From contig NZ_CP082922.1 in NCBI RefSeq assembly GCF_019931675.1, positions 434,001-498,000 on the forward strand: a DNA stretch of 64,000 nucleotides, in the 5' to 3' direction. Position numbers and translations under genes: made by a program. The notes below the pieces were generated by a model. The model saw only the letters and a program-made list of their open reading frames with translations, was not told where the DNA came from and ran no database searches. Each line of letters opens with the position of its first letter. Positions within the stretch are counted from its first letter, which is position 1. Of the stretch, positions 52,464-61,576 are shown piece by piece. Source of the stretch: Nocardioides rotundus (GTDB lineage Bacteria; Actinomycetota; Actinomycetes; Propionibacteriales; Nocardioidaceae).

Positions 52464-53675
52464 ATGCCCCGCGACGACGTCCCCGAGGAGCAGCCCTCCG
52501 ACGCGCCCGCAGACGCTGCGCCGGCGCGCGAAGAGTCCAAGGGTGGGCGGCGCAAGCGGGAGCGGGGCAAGCGTGCCACCGTGCTCAAGGTGCTCGGCGT
52601 GACGGTGCTCGTCCTCGCGCTGGCGACGGCGCTGACGGTCGTGTTCGTCGTCCGCCACCTCAACGGCAACCTCGAGGTCATCGACATCTCCGACAAGCTG
52701 CAGAACCGTCCGGAGAAGGAGGAGGTCGCCGGCGAGCAGGAGCCGCTGAACATCCTGGTGATGGGCTCCGACACCCGCCAGGGCGCGGGCAACGCGATCG
52801 ACAAGGAGTCCGGCGCGGAGGCCTCCGACACCACGATCCTGCTGCACCTGTCGGCCGACCGGCGTACGGCGTACGGCATCTCGATCCCCCGCGACTCCGT
52901 CGTGGACCGCCCCGCCTGCGAGCAGGGCGCGATCCCGCCGGCGGAGAACGTGATGTGGAACGACGCGTTCACCCAGGGTGGGCCGGCCTGCACCCAGCAG
53001 CAGTTCGAGCAGCTGACCGGGGTCTACGTCGACGACTTCATCGTCGTGGACTTCAACGGCTTCAAGAAGATGGTCGACGCGATCGGCGGCGTCGAGGTGT
53101 GCATCCCCGAGACCATCGACGACCGGGCGCACGGCATCTATCTGGAGAAGGGCACCCGCGAGGTGGAGGGGCGCGAGGCCCTGGCCTACGTCCGGCAGCG
53201 GTACGCCGTCGGCAACGGCTCCGACATCGGCCGGATGAAGCGGCAGCAGGCCTTCATTGCCTCGATGGCCAACAAGGTCGTCTCGGCCCGGACGCTGGCC
53301 GACCCGGTGCGGCTGTTCCGCTTCCTCGACGCGGCCACCGAGGCGCTGCGGGTGAGCCCGGGCCTCCAGGACGTGCAGAAGCTCGCCGGCGTCGGCAGCC
53401 AGCTCAACGGCATCGGGCTGGACAACATCCAGTTCCTCACCATCCCGTGGAAGGTCGACCCCAACGACCCGAACCGGGTGGTGTGGGCGCCGGAGGCCAA
53501 GGAGGTCTGGAAGCGGATCGCCAACGACCAGGAGCTCACCGCGAAGCTCACCACGGATGCGATCTCCGCGGCGAAGCCGACCACCACCAAGACCGACGGC
53601 CAGCACAAGACCGAGTCCCCGGAGGAGAAGGCCGACCGGCAGCAGGCGCTCAAGGACGCGGGGCTGTGCGGATGA
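52464..53675 (+). CDS. LytR-CpsA-Psr (LCP) family protein
   Basis: The 403-residue product has a basic cytoplasmic N-terminus, one membrane helix (about 40-63) and an extracytoplasmic LCP domain. Typical LCP stretches are LNILVMGSDTRQG, SDTTILLHLSADRRTAYGISIPRDSVV, VDDFIVVDFNGFKKMVDAIGGVEVCIP and AYVRQRYAVGNGSDIGRMKRQQAF. The arginines and aspartates that bind the polyprenyl pyrophosphate are present. LCP enzymes attach arabinogalactan, teichoic or other polymers to peptidoglycan. The start is 4 bases after a TTCC sequence with no clear ribosome-binding site. Confidence 0.92.
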   Translation: MPRDDVPEEQPSDAPADAAPAREESKGGRRKRERGKRATVLKVLGVTVLVLALATALTVVFVVRHLNGNLEVIDISDKLQNRPEKEEVAGEQEPLNILVMGSDTRQGAGNAIDKESGAEASDTTILLHLSADRRTAYGISIPRDSVVDRPACEQGAIPPAENVMWNDAFTQGGPACTQQQFEQLTGVYVDDFIVVDFNGFKKMVDAIGGVEVCIPETIDDRAHGIYLEKGTREVEGREALAYVRQRYAVGNGSDIGRMKRQQAFIASMANKVVSARTLADPVRLFRFLDAATEALRVSPGLQDVQKLAGVGSQLNGIGLDNIQFLTIPWKVDPNDPNRVVWAPEAKEVWKRIANDQELTAKLTTDAISAAKPTTTKTDGQHKTESPEEKADRQQALKDAGLCG

Positions 53676-53845
53676 GCGAGCAGGAGCGCGAGCGCGCGGC
53701 GAAGCGGCGCCGGATTGCGGAGATCTTCGGCGACGTGCTGCCCGAGAGCACCCGCGACGACCGGGACGACACGCCCCGCGAGCGGAGCGGCGAGAGCGCC
53801 GGCGACCGCTGGCTGCGCGACCAGGTGCCCCCGCACCACGGCTGA
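53672..53845 (+). CDS. Small charged hypothetical protein downstream of LCP gene
   Basis: A 57-residue, Arg/Glu/Asp-rich protein (MSEQERERAAKRRRIAEIFGDVLPE) with no cysteine or membrane segment. Its ATG overlaps the LCP stop (ATGA), so it is co-translated with the LCP protein. The sequence is likely largely helical. Function unknown; a cytoplasmic partner of the LCP protein is only a guess. Confidence 0.7.
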   Translation: MSEQERERAAKRRRIAEIFGDVLPESTRDDRDDTPRERSGESAGDRWLRDQVPPHHG

Positions 53846-53909
53846 AGGCCGCCGTACCACCGGCTGAGTGCCGCGGCTCGGCGGGCGCCGCCGTACCCCC
53901 CACCGCACT

Positions 53910-53999
53910 TGTAAAGCGGTGTTCGGCGATCCTCTGCGGCGCTCCGGGATCCTCTGCGGTGTTCGAACACCGCATCAGAACTCCGAACACCGCTTTACA
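53910..53999. repeat. Compound inverted-repeat element with GCGGTGTTCG units
   Basis: Outer arms TGTAAAGCGGTGTTCGG (53910-53926) and its exact complement (53983-53999) enclose 56 bases. Inside is a perfect 18-bp palindrome GCGGTGTTCGAACACCGC (53956-53973) and two direct copies of GATCCTCTGCGG (53928, 53949). GCGGTGTTCG thus occurs four times, two in each orientation. It lies between convergent genes; no coding frame is seen in 53846-54115. Confidence 0.75.
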
Positions 54000-54115
54000 T
54001 TTCCGATGGGCGGGGGAGAGTCGGCGCGGCCTGGGCGCGGGCTGGCCCCGGACAGCAGTCGACCCCGCCCGGCGAGCCGGACGGGGTCGAAGCTGGGGAG
54101 GTTCTGTGCGAAACC

Positions 54116-54484
54116 TCAGACGCTGCGGTTGGTGGCCAGCAGGTCGCGGATCTCGGTGAGCAGCGCGATGTCCTCGGGCGTGCCCTCCTCGGCCTTGGGG
54201 AAGTACTTGTCCTGGGCCTTGGTGTAGGGCACCACGACGAAGAAGTAGACGACGAACGCCAGGATCAGGAAGGCGATCAGGGCGGTGAGGAACGGGCCGA
54301 CCAGGATCCCGCCGGGGGCGAACTCGTCGAAGTTGGGCTCCTTGCCGCCAGTGACCTTGGAGATCGCGGACAGCAGCATCCCGGTGAAGGCCGCCACGAC
54401 CGCGGCGAACGACGTACCGATGATGACCGCGACGGCCAGCTCGACCAGGTTGCCCCGGAGGATGAAGTTCTTGAAACCGGACAT
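54116..54484 (-). CDS. mscL: Large-conductance mechanosensitive channel
   Basis: A 122-residue MscL: N-terminal amphipathic helix (MSGFKNFILRGN), first membrane helix (LVELAVAVIIGTSFAAVVAAF), periplasmic loop, second helix (GPFLTALIAFLILAFVVYFFVV) and cytoplasmic helix (EDIALLTEIRDLLA). It opens on membrane tension and protects against osmotic down-shock. Length is close to E. coli MscL. GGAAAG precedes the ATG. Confidence 0.96.
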   Translation of the reverse strand: MSGFKNFILRGNLVELAVAVIIGTSFAAVVAAFTGMLLSAISKVTGGKEPNFDEFAPGGILVGPFLTALIAFLILAFVVYFFVVVPYTKAQDKYFPKAEEGTPEDIALLTEIRDLLATNRSV

Positions 54485-54548
54485 GAGGGTGTCTCTTTCC
54501 TTGTTCGAGGTCCCCGACGATGTACCTCGGGCAGGACAGCCCGTGACA

Positions 54549-55202
54549 CTAGCGGTTCAGCGAGATACTGAGAAACTCCAACACCGCCGCGTCGGCAACT
54601 TCATCCCGAAGTTCCGGTGTCACCCCGATGACCACCAGGCGCCCGCCGGTGGGCCCGCCGCCCATTGAGTCGCCCGCCGTCTCCGGCGGAAGCGCCAGCA
54701 CGGGCGCGTCCTCCAGCAGCACCTCGGACCCGCCACCCTGGGGGTCGGTGGCGATCAGGTCGATCCGGTCGCCGGCGGTCAGCAGCGCCACCGCCCCCGC
54801 GTCCGGAATCCGGACCGGTACGGCGGACAACTCGGGGTACGACGCGAGCAGGCCGCCGCGCAGCAGGCGTACGTCGGTCACCTGCTCGCCCCGCCGCACC
54901 GGCGTCGACAGCAGCTGCCCGACCGGGTCCGCCACCACCCCCGCGGCCACAGCGTCCGGCGCGACCCGCCGCTCCTCCAGGTCGTCGGCGGCCAGCAGAT
55001 GCCCCGCGGGCAGGTCCCGCGCGGCCACCAGCAGCGCCCGGGTCTCCGGGGGAGGGCCGGCCACGGCGCGCACCCCGGCGGCGACCGCCACCGCGACCAG
55101 CAGGGCGGCAAGCAGCCGACGGCGGCGCAGCACCACTCGGCGTACTCCCCGGCGGGCGCGGGCGAGCCGGGACGGAGGGGCGGGGGCCTGGGGAGCGCTC
55201 AT
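54549..55202 (-). CDS. SAF-domain protein (RcpC/CpaB-like)
   Basis: A 217-residue protein with a very basic N-terminus, one membrane helix (LLAALLVAVAVAAGVRAVAG) and a SAF domain (ALLVAARDLPAGHLLAADDLEERRV...GQLLSTPVRRGEQVTDVRLL). The domain order matches CpaB/RcpC, periplasmic proteins of Flp/Tad pilus assembly, but no other pilus gene is in this window. It may be a stand-alone homologue. ATG at 55202 is preferred to the upstream in-frame ATG. Confidence 0.75.
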   Translation of the reverse strand: MSAPQAPAPPSRLARARRGVRRVVLRRRRLLAALLVAVAVAAGVRAVAGPPPETRALLVAARDLPAGHLLAADDLEERRVAPDAVAAGVVADPVGQLLSTPVRRGEQVTDVRLLRGGLLASYPELSAVPVRIPDAGAVALLTAGDRIDLIATDPQGGGSEVLLEDAPVLALPPETAGDSMGGGPTGGRLVVIGVTPELRDEVADAAVLEFLSISLNR

Positions 55203-55265
55203 GACGCCCCACGGTAGGCAGCGCGCGGCCCGCGCGGGGGCGTTGTCCACAGGCCCCCGGACGGC

Positions 55266-55616
55266 TCAGCTGCTGCTGCCGCCCGAGGCGGTGCCGGCGC
55301 TGCTCGACGACGAGCCCGACGACCCGCCGGAGGAGGAGGCCGAGGAAGAGGACGACGACGAGGACCCCGAGCCGGAGTCGGCCGAGGACGAAGACGAAGA
55401 CGAAGAAGCAGACGATGAGGACGAGGAGGACTTCGCGGCCTCGCGGGAGTCGTTGCGGTAGAACCCCGAGCCCTTGAAGACCACGCCGACGGCGTTGAAG
55501 AGCTTGCGCAGCTTGCCGCCGCAGACCTCGCACTCGGTGAGCGCGTCGTCGGTGAAGGACTGGAACCGCTCGAAGGCGTGGCCGCACTCGGTGCACTTGT
55601 ACTGATAGGTGGGCAC
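55266..55616 (-). CDS. FmdB-family zinc-ribbon protein with polyserine tail
   Basis: A 116-residue protein. The first about 50 residues are an FmdB zinc ribbon (PTYQYKCTECGHAFERFQSF...LTECEVCGGKLRKLF), with the CxxC pair repeated. From about residue 60 to the end it is nearly all Ser with a few Ala and Gly. Start: GTG 55616, with GGAAAGG about 10 bases upstream. The tail makes the protein about twice the usual size of FmdB proteins. FmdB proteins may regulate other genes, but the role is unclear. Confidence 0.85.
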   Translation of the reverse strand: MPTYQYKCTECGHAFERFQSFTDDALTECEVCGGKLRKLFNAVGVVFKGSGFYRNDSREAAKSSSSSSSASSSSSSSSADSGSGSSSSSSSSASSSGGSSGSSSSSAGTASGGSSS

Positions 55617-55690
55617 GACCGGGCGACCTTTCCGTCGAAGGCGAGGCGCGCTGGCACTCGCAGGGGCTGACTGCCAAATGGTACGGCACA

Positions 55691-58333
55691 ATGACCAACA
55701 CCATGACCCAGGAGACGACGGCCGATCGCCCGCCGCGCAAGGATCACTGGATCGACATCTTCTGGGCCCTCCCGGCGGTGGCGCGCTGGACGGTCTACAG
55801 CGTGCTCGGCCTGGTCCTGCTGCTCGTGCTCGGCACGCTCGCCGGCGCCGGCGTCGTGCGCAGCTCCTTCCCCGAGAAGGACGGCGCCGTCGACGTGCCC
55901 GGCCTGGACGGCCGGGTGCAGGTGCTCCGGGACGCCAACGGGATCCCGCAGATCTACGCGAGCACGATGGCCGACCTGATGCGCGGCCAGGGATACGTGC
56001 ACGCCCAGGAGCGGTTCTTCGAGATGGACGTGCGGCGGCACATCACCTCCGGACGGCTTGCGGAGATGTTCGGCCCCAGCGCGGTGGAGGTCGACCGGAC
56101 CGTCCGCACCATGGGCTGGCGGCGGGTCGCGGAGAAGGAGCTCGGGCTGGTCAGCCCGGACACCCGGCGCGCGCTGGACGCCTACGCCGAGGGGGTCAAC
56201 GCCTACCTCGCGGGGAAGGACAACCTCGATCTCGCGGTGGAGTATGGCGTCCTCGCCGCCGGCGGCCTGGACTACACCCCCGAGCCGTGGACCGCGGTCG
56301 ACTCGCTGGCCTGGCTCAAGGCGATGGCGTGGGACCTGCGCTCGAACATGACCCAGGAGATCGAGCGCGTCCTGGTGGGCGCCTCGCACTCGCCGACGCA
56401 GGTGGCCGAGCTGTTCCCGGACTACGACGAGCGCCGGGCCACCCCGATCGTTACCCAGGGCGCGGTGGTCGACGGCGTCTTCGAGCAGGACGCGACCCGC
56501 GCCGCGAGCCGCAACCCCGCCCGCCCCGGCTGGTCGGCCGATCAGGCGGACCTCTTCAGGGGGGTGCAGCGCGCGCTGGACCGGTTGCCCGCGCTGGTCG
56601 GCCGCGGCGACGGCATCGGGTCGAACTCCTGGGTGGTCGACGGCAAGCACTCCGCCACCGGCCAGCCGTTGCTGGCCAACGACCCGCACCTGGCCGCCGG
56701 CGTCCCCGGCATCTGGATGCAGATGGGCCTGCACTGCACCGAGGTGAGCGCGAGCTGCCCGATGGACGTCTCCGGCTTCACCTTCTCCGGCGTTCCGGGC
56801 GTCATCATCGGCCACAACCGCGACATCGCCTGGGGGTTCACCAACCTCGCGCCGGACGTGAGCGACCTCTACCTGGAGCGGATCCGTGGCAACCGGTGGA
56901 GGTACGACGGAGGCTGGCGGCCGCTGAAGACCCGCACGGAGACCATCGAGGTCGCGGGCGAGGAGCCGGTGGAGATCACCGTCCGCGAGACCGCCCACGG
57001 GCCGCTGCTCTCCGACGCCGACCCGCAGCTGCGGGCGGTCAACGAGGCGGAGCGACCACCGGACGCCCAGCCGTCGGAGGAGTACGGCGTCTCCCTGCAG
57101 TGGACCGCCCTGGAGCCGAGTGCCACCGCTGACGCGATCCTGGGCTTCAACAAGGCGAGCAACTGGGCGGAGTTCCGCAGCGCGGCCGAGGACTTCGCCG
57201 TACCCTCCCAGAACCTGATCTATGCCGACCGCTCCGGACGGATCGGCTACCAGGCACCGGGGCGGATCCCGATCCGCAAGTCCGGCAACGACGGCACGAC
57301 GCCGTCGGAGGGCTGGCGGCCCGAGAACGACTGGACCGGGGACTACATCCCCTTCGACGGGCTGCCCAGCGTGCTCGACCCCGAGGAGGGGTTCATCGTC
57401 ACCGCGAACCAGAAGGTGATCGGCGAGGACTACCCCTACTTCCTCACCGACGACTGGGACATGGGCTACCGCAGCCAGCGGATCCGGGACCTGATCGAGC
57501 AGGAGGGGGAGCTGACCGTCGCCGAGATGGCCGACCTCCAGCTCGACGACCGCAACCCGCTCGCGCCCGCGCTGGTGCCGCGGCTGCTGGACGTGGAGCA
57601 CGTCGGCGGCGACTTCTACACCGCGGGGCTGCGGCTGCTGGAGCGGTGGGACTACCGCCAGGGCGCCGACTCCGCCGCGGCGGCGTACTTCAACGCCGTC
57701 TGGCGCGCGCTGCTCGAGCGCACCTTCGCCGACGACCTGCCCGAGGAGGTCGTCGTCGACGGCGGGGACCGCTGGATGGCGGTGGTGACCGAGCTGCTCG
57801 ACGACCCGGCCAGCCGCTGGTGGGACGACGTCGAGACCGAGAACCGGGTCGAGACCCGCGACGACATCCTGCGGGCCGCGATCCGGGACGCGCGGCGCGA
57901 CCTCACCCGGCGGATGGGCCCCGATCCCGACCAGTGGGCGTGGGGCCGCCTGCACCGGCTGAACCTGCGCAACAACACCCTGGGGGTCTCCGGCGTCGGA
58001 CCGGTCGAGTGGCTGGTCAACCGCACCGACTTCCCCGCCTCCGGCGGCAGCGCGGCGGTCAACGCGACCAGCTGGGACGCGTCGTTGGGATACGAGGTGA
58101 CCGCGGCGCCGTCGATGCGGATGGTGGTCTCGATGGCCGACCTGGACGACTCGCGGTGGATCAACCTCACCGGCGTCTCGGGGCACCCCTTCGACAAGAC
58201 CTACACCGACCAGACCGAGCTCTGGCTGCGCGGGGAGACGCTGGCGTGGCCGTTCAGCCGGGAGGCCGTGGACGCGGCGACCGAGGACACCCTCACCCTC
58301 GAGCCGGCCGCTCCGGAGTCCGTAGGCGAGTGA
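55691..58333 (+). CDS. Penicillin acylase-family Ntn hydrolase
   Basis: An 880-residue S45-family enzyme, normally cut to alpha and beta chains. It has a membrane helix (about 33-55), then the alpha region. The beta chain should begin with nucleophile Ser311 (GIG-SNSWVVDGKHSATG), where autocatalytic cleavage frees the catalytic Ser. LANDPHLAAGVPGIWMQMGLHC and VIIGHNRDIAWGFTNL are also typical. Members hydrolyse penicillins or acyl-homoserine lactones; substrate unknown. It ends 41 bases inside the cyclo-ligase gene on the other strand. Confidence 0.92.
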   Translation: MTNTMTQETTADRPPRKDHWIDIFWALPAVARWTVYSVLGLVLLLVLGTLAGAGVVRSSFPEKDGAVDVPGLDGRVQVLRDANGIPQIYASTMADLMRGQGYVHAQERFFEMDVRRHITSGRLAEMFGPSAVEVDRTVRTMGWRRVAEKELGLVSPDTRRALDAYAEGVNAYLAGKDNLDLAVEYGVLAAGGLDYTPEPWTAVDSLAWLKAMAWDLRSNMTQEIERVLVGASHSPTQVAELFPDYDERRATPIVTQGAVVDGVFEQDATRAASRNPARPGWSADQADLFRGVQRALDRLPALVGRGDGIGSNSWVVDGKHSATGQPLLANDPHLAAGVPGIWMQMGLHCTEVSASCPMDVSGFTFSGVPGVIIGHNRDIAWGFTNLAPDVSDLYLERIRGNRWRYDGGWRPLKTRTETIEVAGEEPVEITVRETAHGPLLSDADPQLRAVNEAERPPDAQPSEEYGVSLQWTALEPSATADAILGFNKASNWAEFRSAAEDFAVPSQNLIYADRSGRIGYQAPGRIPIRKSGNDGTTPSEGWRPENDWTGDYIPFDGLPSVLDPEEGFIVTANQKVIGEDYPYFLTDDWDMGYRSQRIRDLIEQEGELTVAEMADLQLDDRNPLAPALVPRLLDVEHVGGDFYTAGLRLLERWDYRQGADSAAAAYFNAVWRALLERTFADDLPEEVVVDGGDRWMAVVTELLDDPASRWWDDVETENRVETRDDILRAAIRDARRDLTRRMGPDPDQWAWGRLHRLNLRNNTLGVSGVGPVEWLVNRTDFPASGGSAAVNATSWDASLGYEVTAAPSMRMVVSMADLDDSRWINLTGVSGHPFDKTYTDQTELWLRGETLAWPFSREAVDAATEDTLTLEPAAPESVGE

Positions 58334-58910
58334 CGCCGGACGGGGTGGCGACCGCGTGCACGGTCTCGTCGTGGGCCTCGGCCGGTACGTCGCGCCCGAC
58401 CTCGTCGTCGAAGAGCAGCACGCAGCGCCAGCGGTCCGCCGGGACCCGGGCCAGCGCCTTGTCGTAGCAGCCGCCGCCCTTGCCCATCCGCACCCCGGCG
58501 GCGGAGACCGCCATGCCCGGCACCAGCAGCACGTCGGCCTGCGCGACCGCGTCCAGGCCCAGGTGCGGCGTGGCCGGCTCGAGCAGCCCGAAGCGCGCGG
58601 GGGCGAGCGAGTCCGGGCCCTCGTAGGCCGCCCAGTCCAGGTCCAGCTCCCGGGTCGTCACCGGCAGCAGCACCCGCTTGCCGGCCGCGAGGAGCCGGTC
58701 GAGCAGCAGCCCGGTGCCCGGCTCGGAGCCCACCGCGACGTAGGCCGTCACCGTCGCCGCCCGGCGTACCTCCTCGGCCGCGAGCAGGTGGTCGGCGAGC
58801 CCCTCGGCGGCCCGCGCGAGCTCGGCGACGTCGCGGCGGCGGCGGGCGGTGACGAGCTGGTCGCGCAGGGCGGTCTTGGCGGCGGGGGCGCCCGAGTGGT
58901 CCGGATGCAC
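58293..58910 (-). CDS. 5-formyltetrahydrofolate cyclo-ligase
   Basis: The 205-residue enzyme converts 5-formyl-THF to 5,10-methenyl-THF with ATP. The nucleotide-binding and catalytic motif VRMGKGGGCYDKALARV is clear, and VPGMAVSAAG precedes it. Its 3' end overlaps the penicillin acylase gene by 41 bases. It is divergent from the uridylyltransferase; the box TAGGCT on the minus strand (58919-58924) overlaps that gene's TACGAT box on the plus strand, so their promoters likely compete. Confidence 0.9.
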   Translation of the reverse strand: MHPDHSGAPAAKTALRDQLVTARRRRDVAELARAAEGLADHLLAAEEVRRAATVTAYVAVGSEPGTGLLLDRLLAAGKRVLLPVTTRELDLDWAAYEGPDSLAPARFGLLEPATPHLGLDAVAQADVLLVPGMAVSAAGVRMGKGGGCYDKALARVPADRWRCVLLFDDEVGRDVPAEAHDETVHAVATPSGVTRLRTPERPARG

Positions 58911-58920
58911 GGGACAAGCC

Positions 58921-58926
58921 TACGAT
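58921..58926 (+). promoter_or_regulatory. -10 box of a leaderless promoter, overlapping a divergent one
   Basis: TACGAT ends 7 bases before the ATG at 58934. TAGGCT on the other strand overlaps it by 4 bases. Confidence 0.55.
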
Positions 58927-58933
58927 CGAGGGT

Positions 58934-60316
58934 ATGGGTAGCCCTGGACTCAAGCGCGCCCGCGCGAAGATGGCCGACGCGGGAGTGGAGGAGACCGCGA
59001 TCGAGGTCTTCTCCCACTACTACCGCCTGCTCGAGCACGGCGAGACCGGCATGATCCCCGAGTCGAGCATCGACCCGCTCGACATGGAGTCGTTGGCCGA
59101 CGTCACCGTGTCCGACGAGGACGGCGTCGCGGCGCTGCGCACGACCGCGGTGATCAAGCTCAACGGCGGGCTCGGCACCTCGATGGGGATGGACCGTGCG
59201 AAGTCGCTGCTGTGCGTGCGGCGCGGGATGTCCTTCCTCGACGTGATCGCCCGGCAGGTGCTCCACCTGCGGGAGAGGTACGACGTCCCGCTGCCGCTGA
59301 TCTTCATGAACAGCTTCCGCACCTCCGCGGACACGATGGCCGCCCTGGAGCGCTACGAGACGCTCGCGGTGGACGGCCTGCCGCTGGAGTTCCTGCAGAA
59401 CAAGGAGCCCAAGCTCCTGGAGAAGGACCTCGCGCCGGCGTCGTACCCCAAGAACCCCGACCTGGAGTGGTGCCCGCCCGGCCACGGCGACCTCTACACC
59501 GCGCTCGTCGGCACCGGGCTGCTCGACCAGTTGATCGAGCAGGGATACGAGCGGGTGTTCGTCTCCAACTCCGACAACCTCGGCGCCGTCGCGGACCCGC
59601 GGGTGGCCGGCTGGTTCGCCGAGTCCGGCGCGCCGTTCGCGATCGAGGCGGTCAAGCGGACGCCGTCGGACAAGAAGGGCGGCCACTTCGCCCGGCGCAA
59701 GAGCGACGGCCGGATCGTGCTGCGGGAGACCGCGCAGACCCTCCCGCAGGACCTCAAGGACCTGGCGGACCTGAGCCGGCACCGGTTCACCTCCACCAAC
59801 AACCTGTGGTTCGACCTCAAGGCGATGAAGCAGGCGCTGGTCCAGCGCGAGGGCGTGCTCGGCCTGCCGCTGATCCGGAACGTGAAGAACCTCGACCCCA
59901 GCGATGCCTCCACGCCGAAGGTGATCCAGATCGAGACCGCGATGGGCGCGGCGATCGAGGTCTTCGACGGGGCCCGCACGATCGAGGTCGGTCGGGACCG
60001 GTTCGTGCCGGTCAAGACCACCAACGACCTGCTGGTGCTGCGCTCGGACGTCTACGGCATCGGCGAGGACTACGTGCTGAGTCAGGAGCCCGACGCGGTC
60101 CCCTACATCGAGCTGGACCCGGAGTTCTACAAGTTCCTCGCCGACTTCGACCAGCGCTTCCCCGAGGGCGCGCCGTCGCTGCGGGGGGCCACCTCCTTCA
60201 AGGTCAACGGCGACTGGACGTTCTGTCGTGAGGTCGAGGTTCGGGGCGACGTGGAACTGCAGCGGCCGCGCTCGGGCGACCGGGTCGACGCGGGGCGGGT
60301 TTTGGGCGATGACTGA
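58934..60316 (+). CDS. UDPGP-family UTP-glucose-1-phosphate uridylyltransferase
   Basis: A 460-residue enzyme of the UDPGP family, the type common in eukaryotes, not the shorter bacterial GalU. The nucleotide loop KLNGGLGTSMGMDRAKSLL, QNKEPKLLEKDL, WCPPGHGDLYTALVGTG and VSNSDNLGAV are characteristic. It makes UDP-glucose for polysaccharides and glycolipids. It heads the cluster with glp, where related bacteria often carry bacterial-type galU. It overlaps glp by 8 bases. Confidence 0.9.
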   Translation: MGSPGLKRARAKMADAGVEETAIEVFSHYYRLLEHGETGMIPESSIDPLDMESLADVTVSDEDGVAALRTTAVIKLNGGLGTSMGMDRAKSLLCVRRGMSFLDVIARQVLHLRERYDVPLPLIFMNSFRTSADTMAALERYETLAVDGLPLEFLQNKEPKLLEKDLAPASYPKNPDLEWCPPGHGDLYTALVGTGLLDQLIEQGYERVFVSNSDNLGAVADPRVAGWFAESGAPFAIEAVKRTPSDKKGGHFARRKSDGRIVLRETAQTLPQDLKDLADLSRHRFTSTNNLWFDLKAMKQALVQREGVLGLPLIRNVKNLDPSDASTPKVIQIETAMGAAIEVFDGARTIEVGRDRFVPVKTTNDLLVLRSDVYGIGEDYVLSQEPDAVPYIELDPEFYKFLADFDQRFPEGAPSLRGATSFKVNGDWTFCREVEVRGDVELQRPRSGDRVDAGRVLGDD

Positions 60317-61553
60317 CCCCGGCCATCCCTCGCCGGAGCCGATCAGCGTCGAGGAGCTGCAGCGACGGGTCCTGGACGGCGTCGAGCCGCTCGGGCACTT
60401 CCCGCAGCCGCTGATGGAGACGCTCGGGCTCGCCGCCGCCGAGGACGTGCACTCGCCGATCGCGTTGCCCAGCTTCGACAACTCCGCGATGGACGGGTAC
60501 GCCGTCGTCGCGGCCGACGTCGCCACCGCGACGGAGGAGTCTCCGGTTCACCTGCCGGTGGTGGGGGAGATCGGCGCCGGGCGCGCCCAGATCCTGGCGA
60601 TGTCGCCGGGCACCGCGGTCAAGATCATGACCGGTGCCCCGGTCCCGGCGGGCGCCGACGCGGTGGTGCCCTATGAGTGGACCGACCGCGGCGTCGCCCA
60701 GGTCCGGATCACCCAGGCGCCCGAGGTCGGCCAGCACATCCGCCGGGCCGGGGAGGACGTCGCCGAGGGCGACCTGCTGGTCAGCCACGGCACCGTGCTC
60801 GGGCCGCGGCACCTCGGGCTGCTCGCGGCCGTGGGGCGGGCGACCGTCGAGTCCCGCCCGCGCCCCCGCGTGGTGATCATCTCCACCGGCTCCGAGCTGC
60901 GGGAGGCCGGCAGCCCGCTGGGCCACGACGGCATCTATGACGGCAACTCCTACCTGCTGGCCGCCGCGGTGCGGGCCGCGGGCGGGATCGCCTACCGCGT
61001 CGGCATCGTCCCCGACGAGCCGCGCGCCTTCATGGACGCGCTGTCGGACCAGCTGGTCCGCGCCGACCTGGTGGTGACCTCCGGCGGCGTCTCCCAGGGC
61101 GACTTCGACGTGGTCAAGGAGGCGCTCTCGCCGCTGGGCACCGTGTGGTTCGGCCCGGTGGCGATGCAGCCGGGCAAGCCGCAGGGGTTCGGCCACGTCG
61201 GCGAGGACCGGGTGCCGATCTTCACCCTCCCGGGCAACCCGGTGTCGTCCTACATCTCCTTCCAGGTCTTCGTGCTGCCCGCGATCCGGCGCCTGATGGG
61301 CAAGCAGCCGCTGATCCGCCCCACCGTCCGGGCCCGGCTCACCGGCGACATCCGCTCGCCCCGTGGGCGGCGACAGTTCGTCCGGGCGGCCTACGACCCC
61401 GCCGAGGGGGCGGTCAGCATGGTCGGCGGCCACGGCTCGCACCTGATGGGTGACCTCGCCGCCTCCGACGCGCTGGTGGTCGTTCCCGAGGACGTCACGC
61501 ACGTGCCCGCCGGGCGCGCGGTCGACGTACTCCTGCTGGACGCCGACTTCTGA
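60309..61553 (+). CDS. glp: Gephyrin-like molybdotransferase Glp (MoeA family)
   Basis: A 414-residue MoeA-family protein: LPSFDNSAMDGYAVVAADV, KIMTGAPVPAGADAVVPYEWT, IISTGSELREAG, VTSGGVSQGDFDVVKEAL and FTLPGNPVSSYISFQVFVLP. In corynebacteria the homologue next to glpR (Glp) binds FtsZ and the receptor GlpR in cell division. The same neighbours here (glpR 1.6 kb downstream) favour this role; molybdenum insertion is also possible because moaC and moaB follow. ATG at 60309 is inside the upstream gene's end. Confidence 0.88.
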   Translation: MTDPGHPSPEPISVEELQRRVLDGVEPLGHFPQPLMETLGLAAAEDVHSPIALPSFDNSAMDGYAVVAADVATATEESPVHLPVVGEIGAGRAQILAMSPGTAVKIMTGAPVPAGADAVVPYEWTDRGVAQVRITQAPEVGQHIRRAGEDVAEGDLLVSHGTVLGPRHLGLLAAVGRATVESRPRPRVVIISTGSELREAGSPLGHDGIYDGNSYLLAAAVRAAGGIAYRVGIVPDEPRAFMDALSDQLVRADLVVTSGGVSQGDFDVVKEALSPLGTVWFGPVAMQPGKPQGFGHVGEDRVPIFTLPGNPVSSYISFQVFVLPAIRRLMGKQPLIRPTVRARLTGDIRSPRGRRQFVRAAYDPAEGAVSMVGGHGSHLMGDLAASDALVVVPEDVTHVPAGRAVDVLLLDADF

Positions 61554-61564
61554 GCGCTAGCGTC

Positions 61565-61570
61565 TAGGGT
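61565..61570 (+). promoter_or_regulatory. -10 box of a leaderless promoter
   Basis: TAGGGT ends 6 bases before the ATG at 61577. Confidence 0.6.
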
Positions 61571-61576
61571 CGACCC

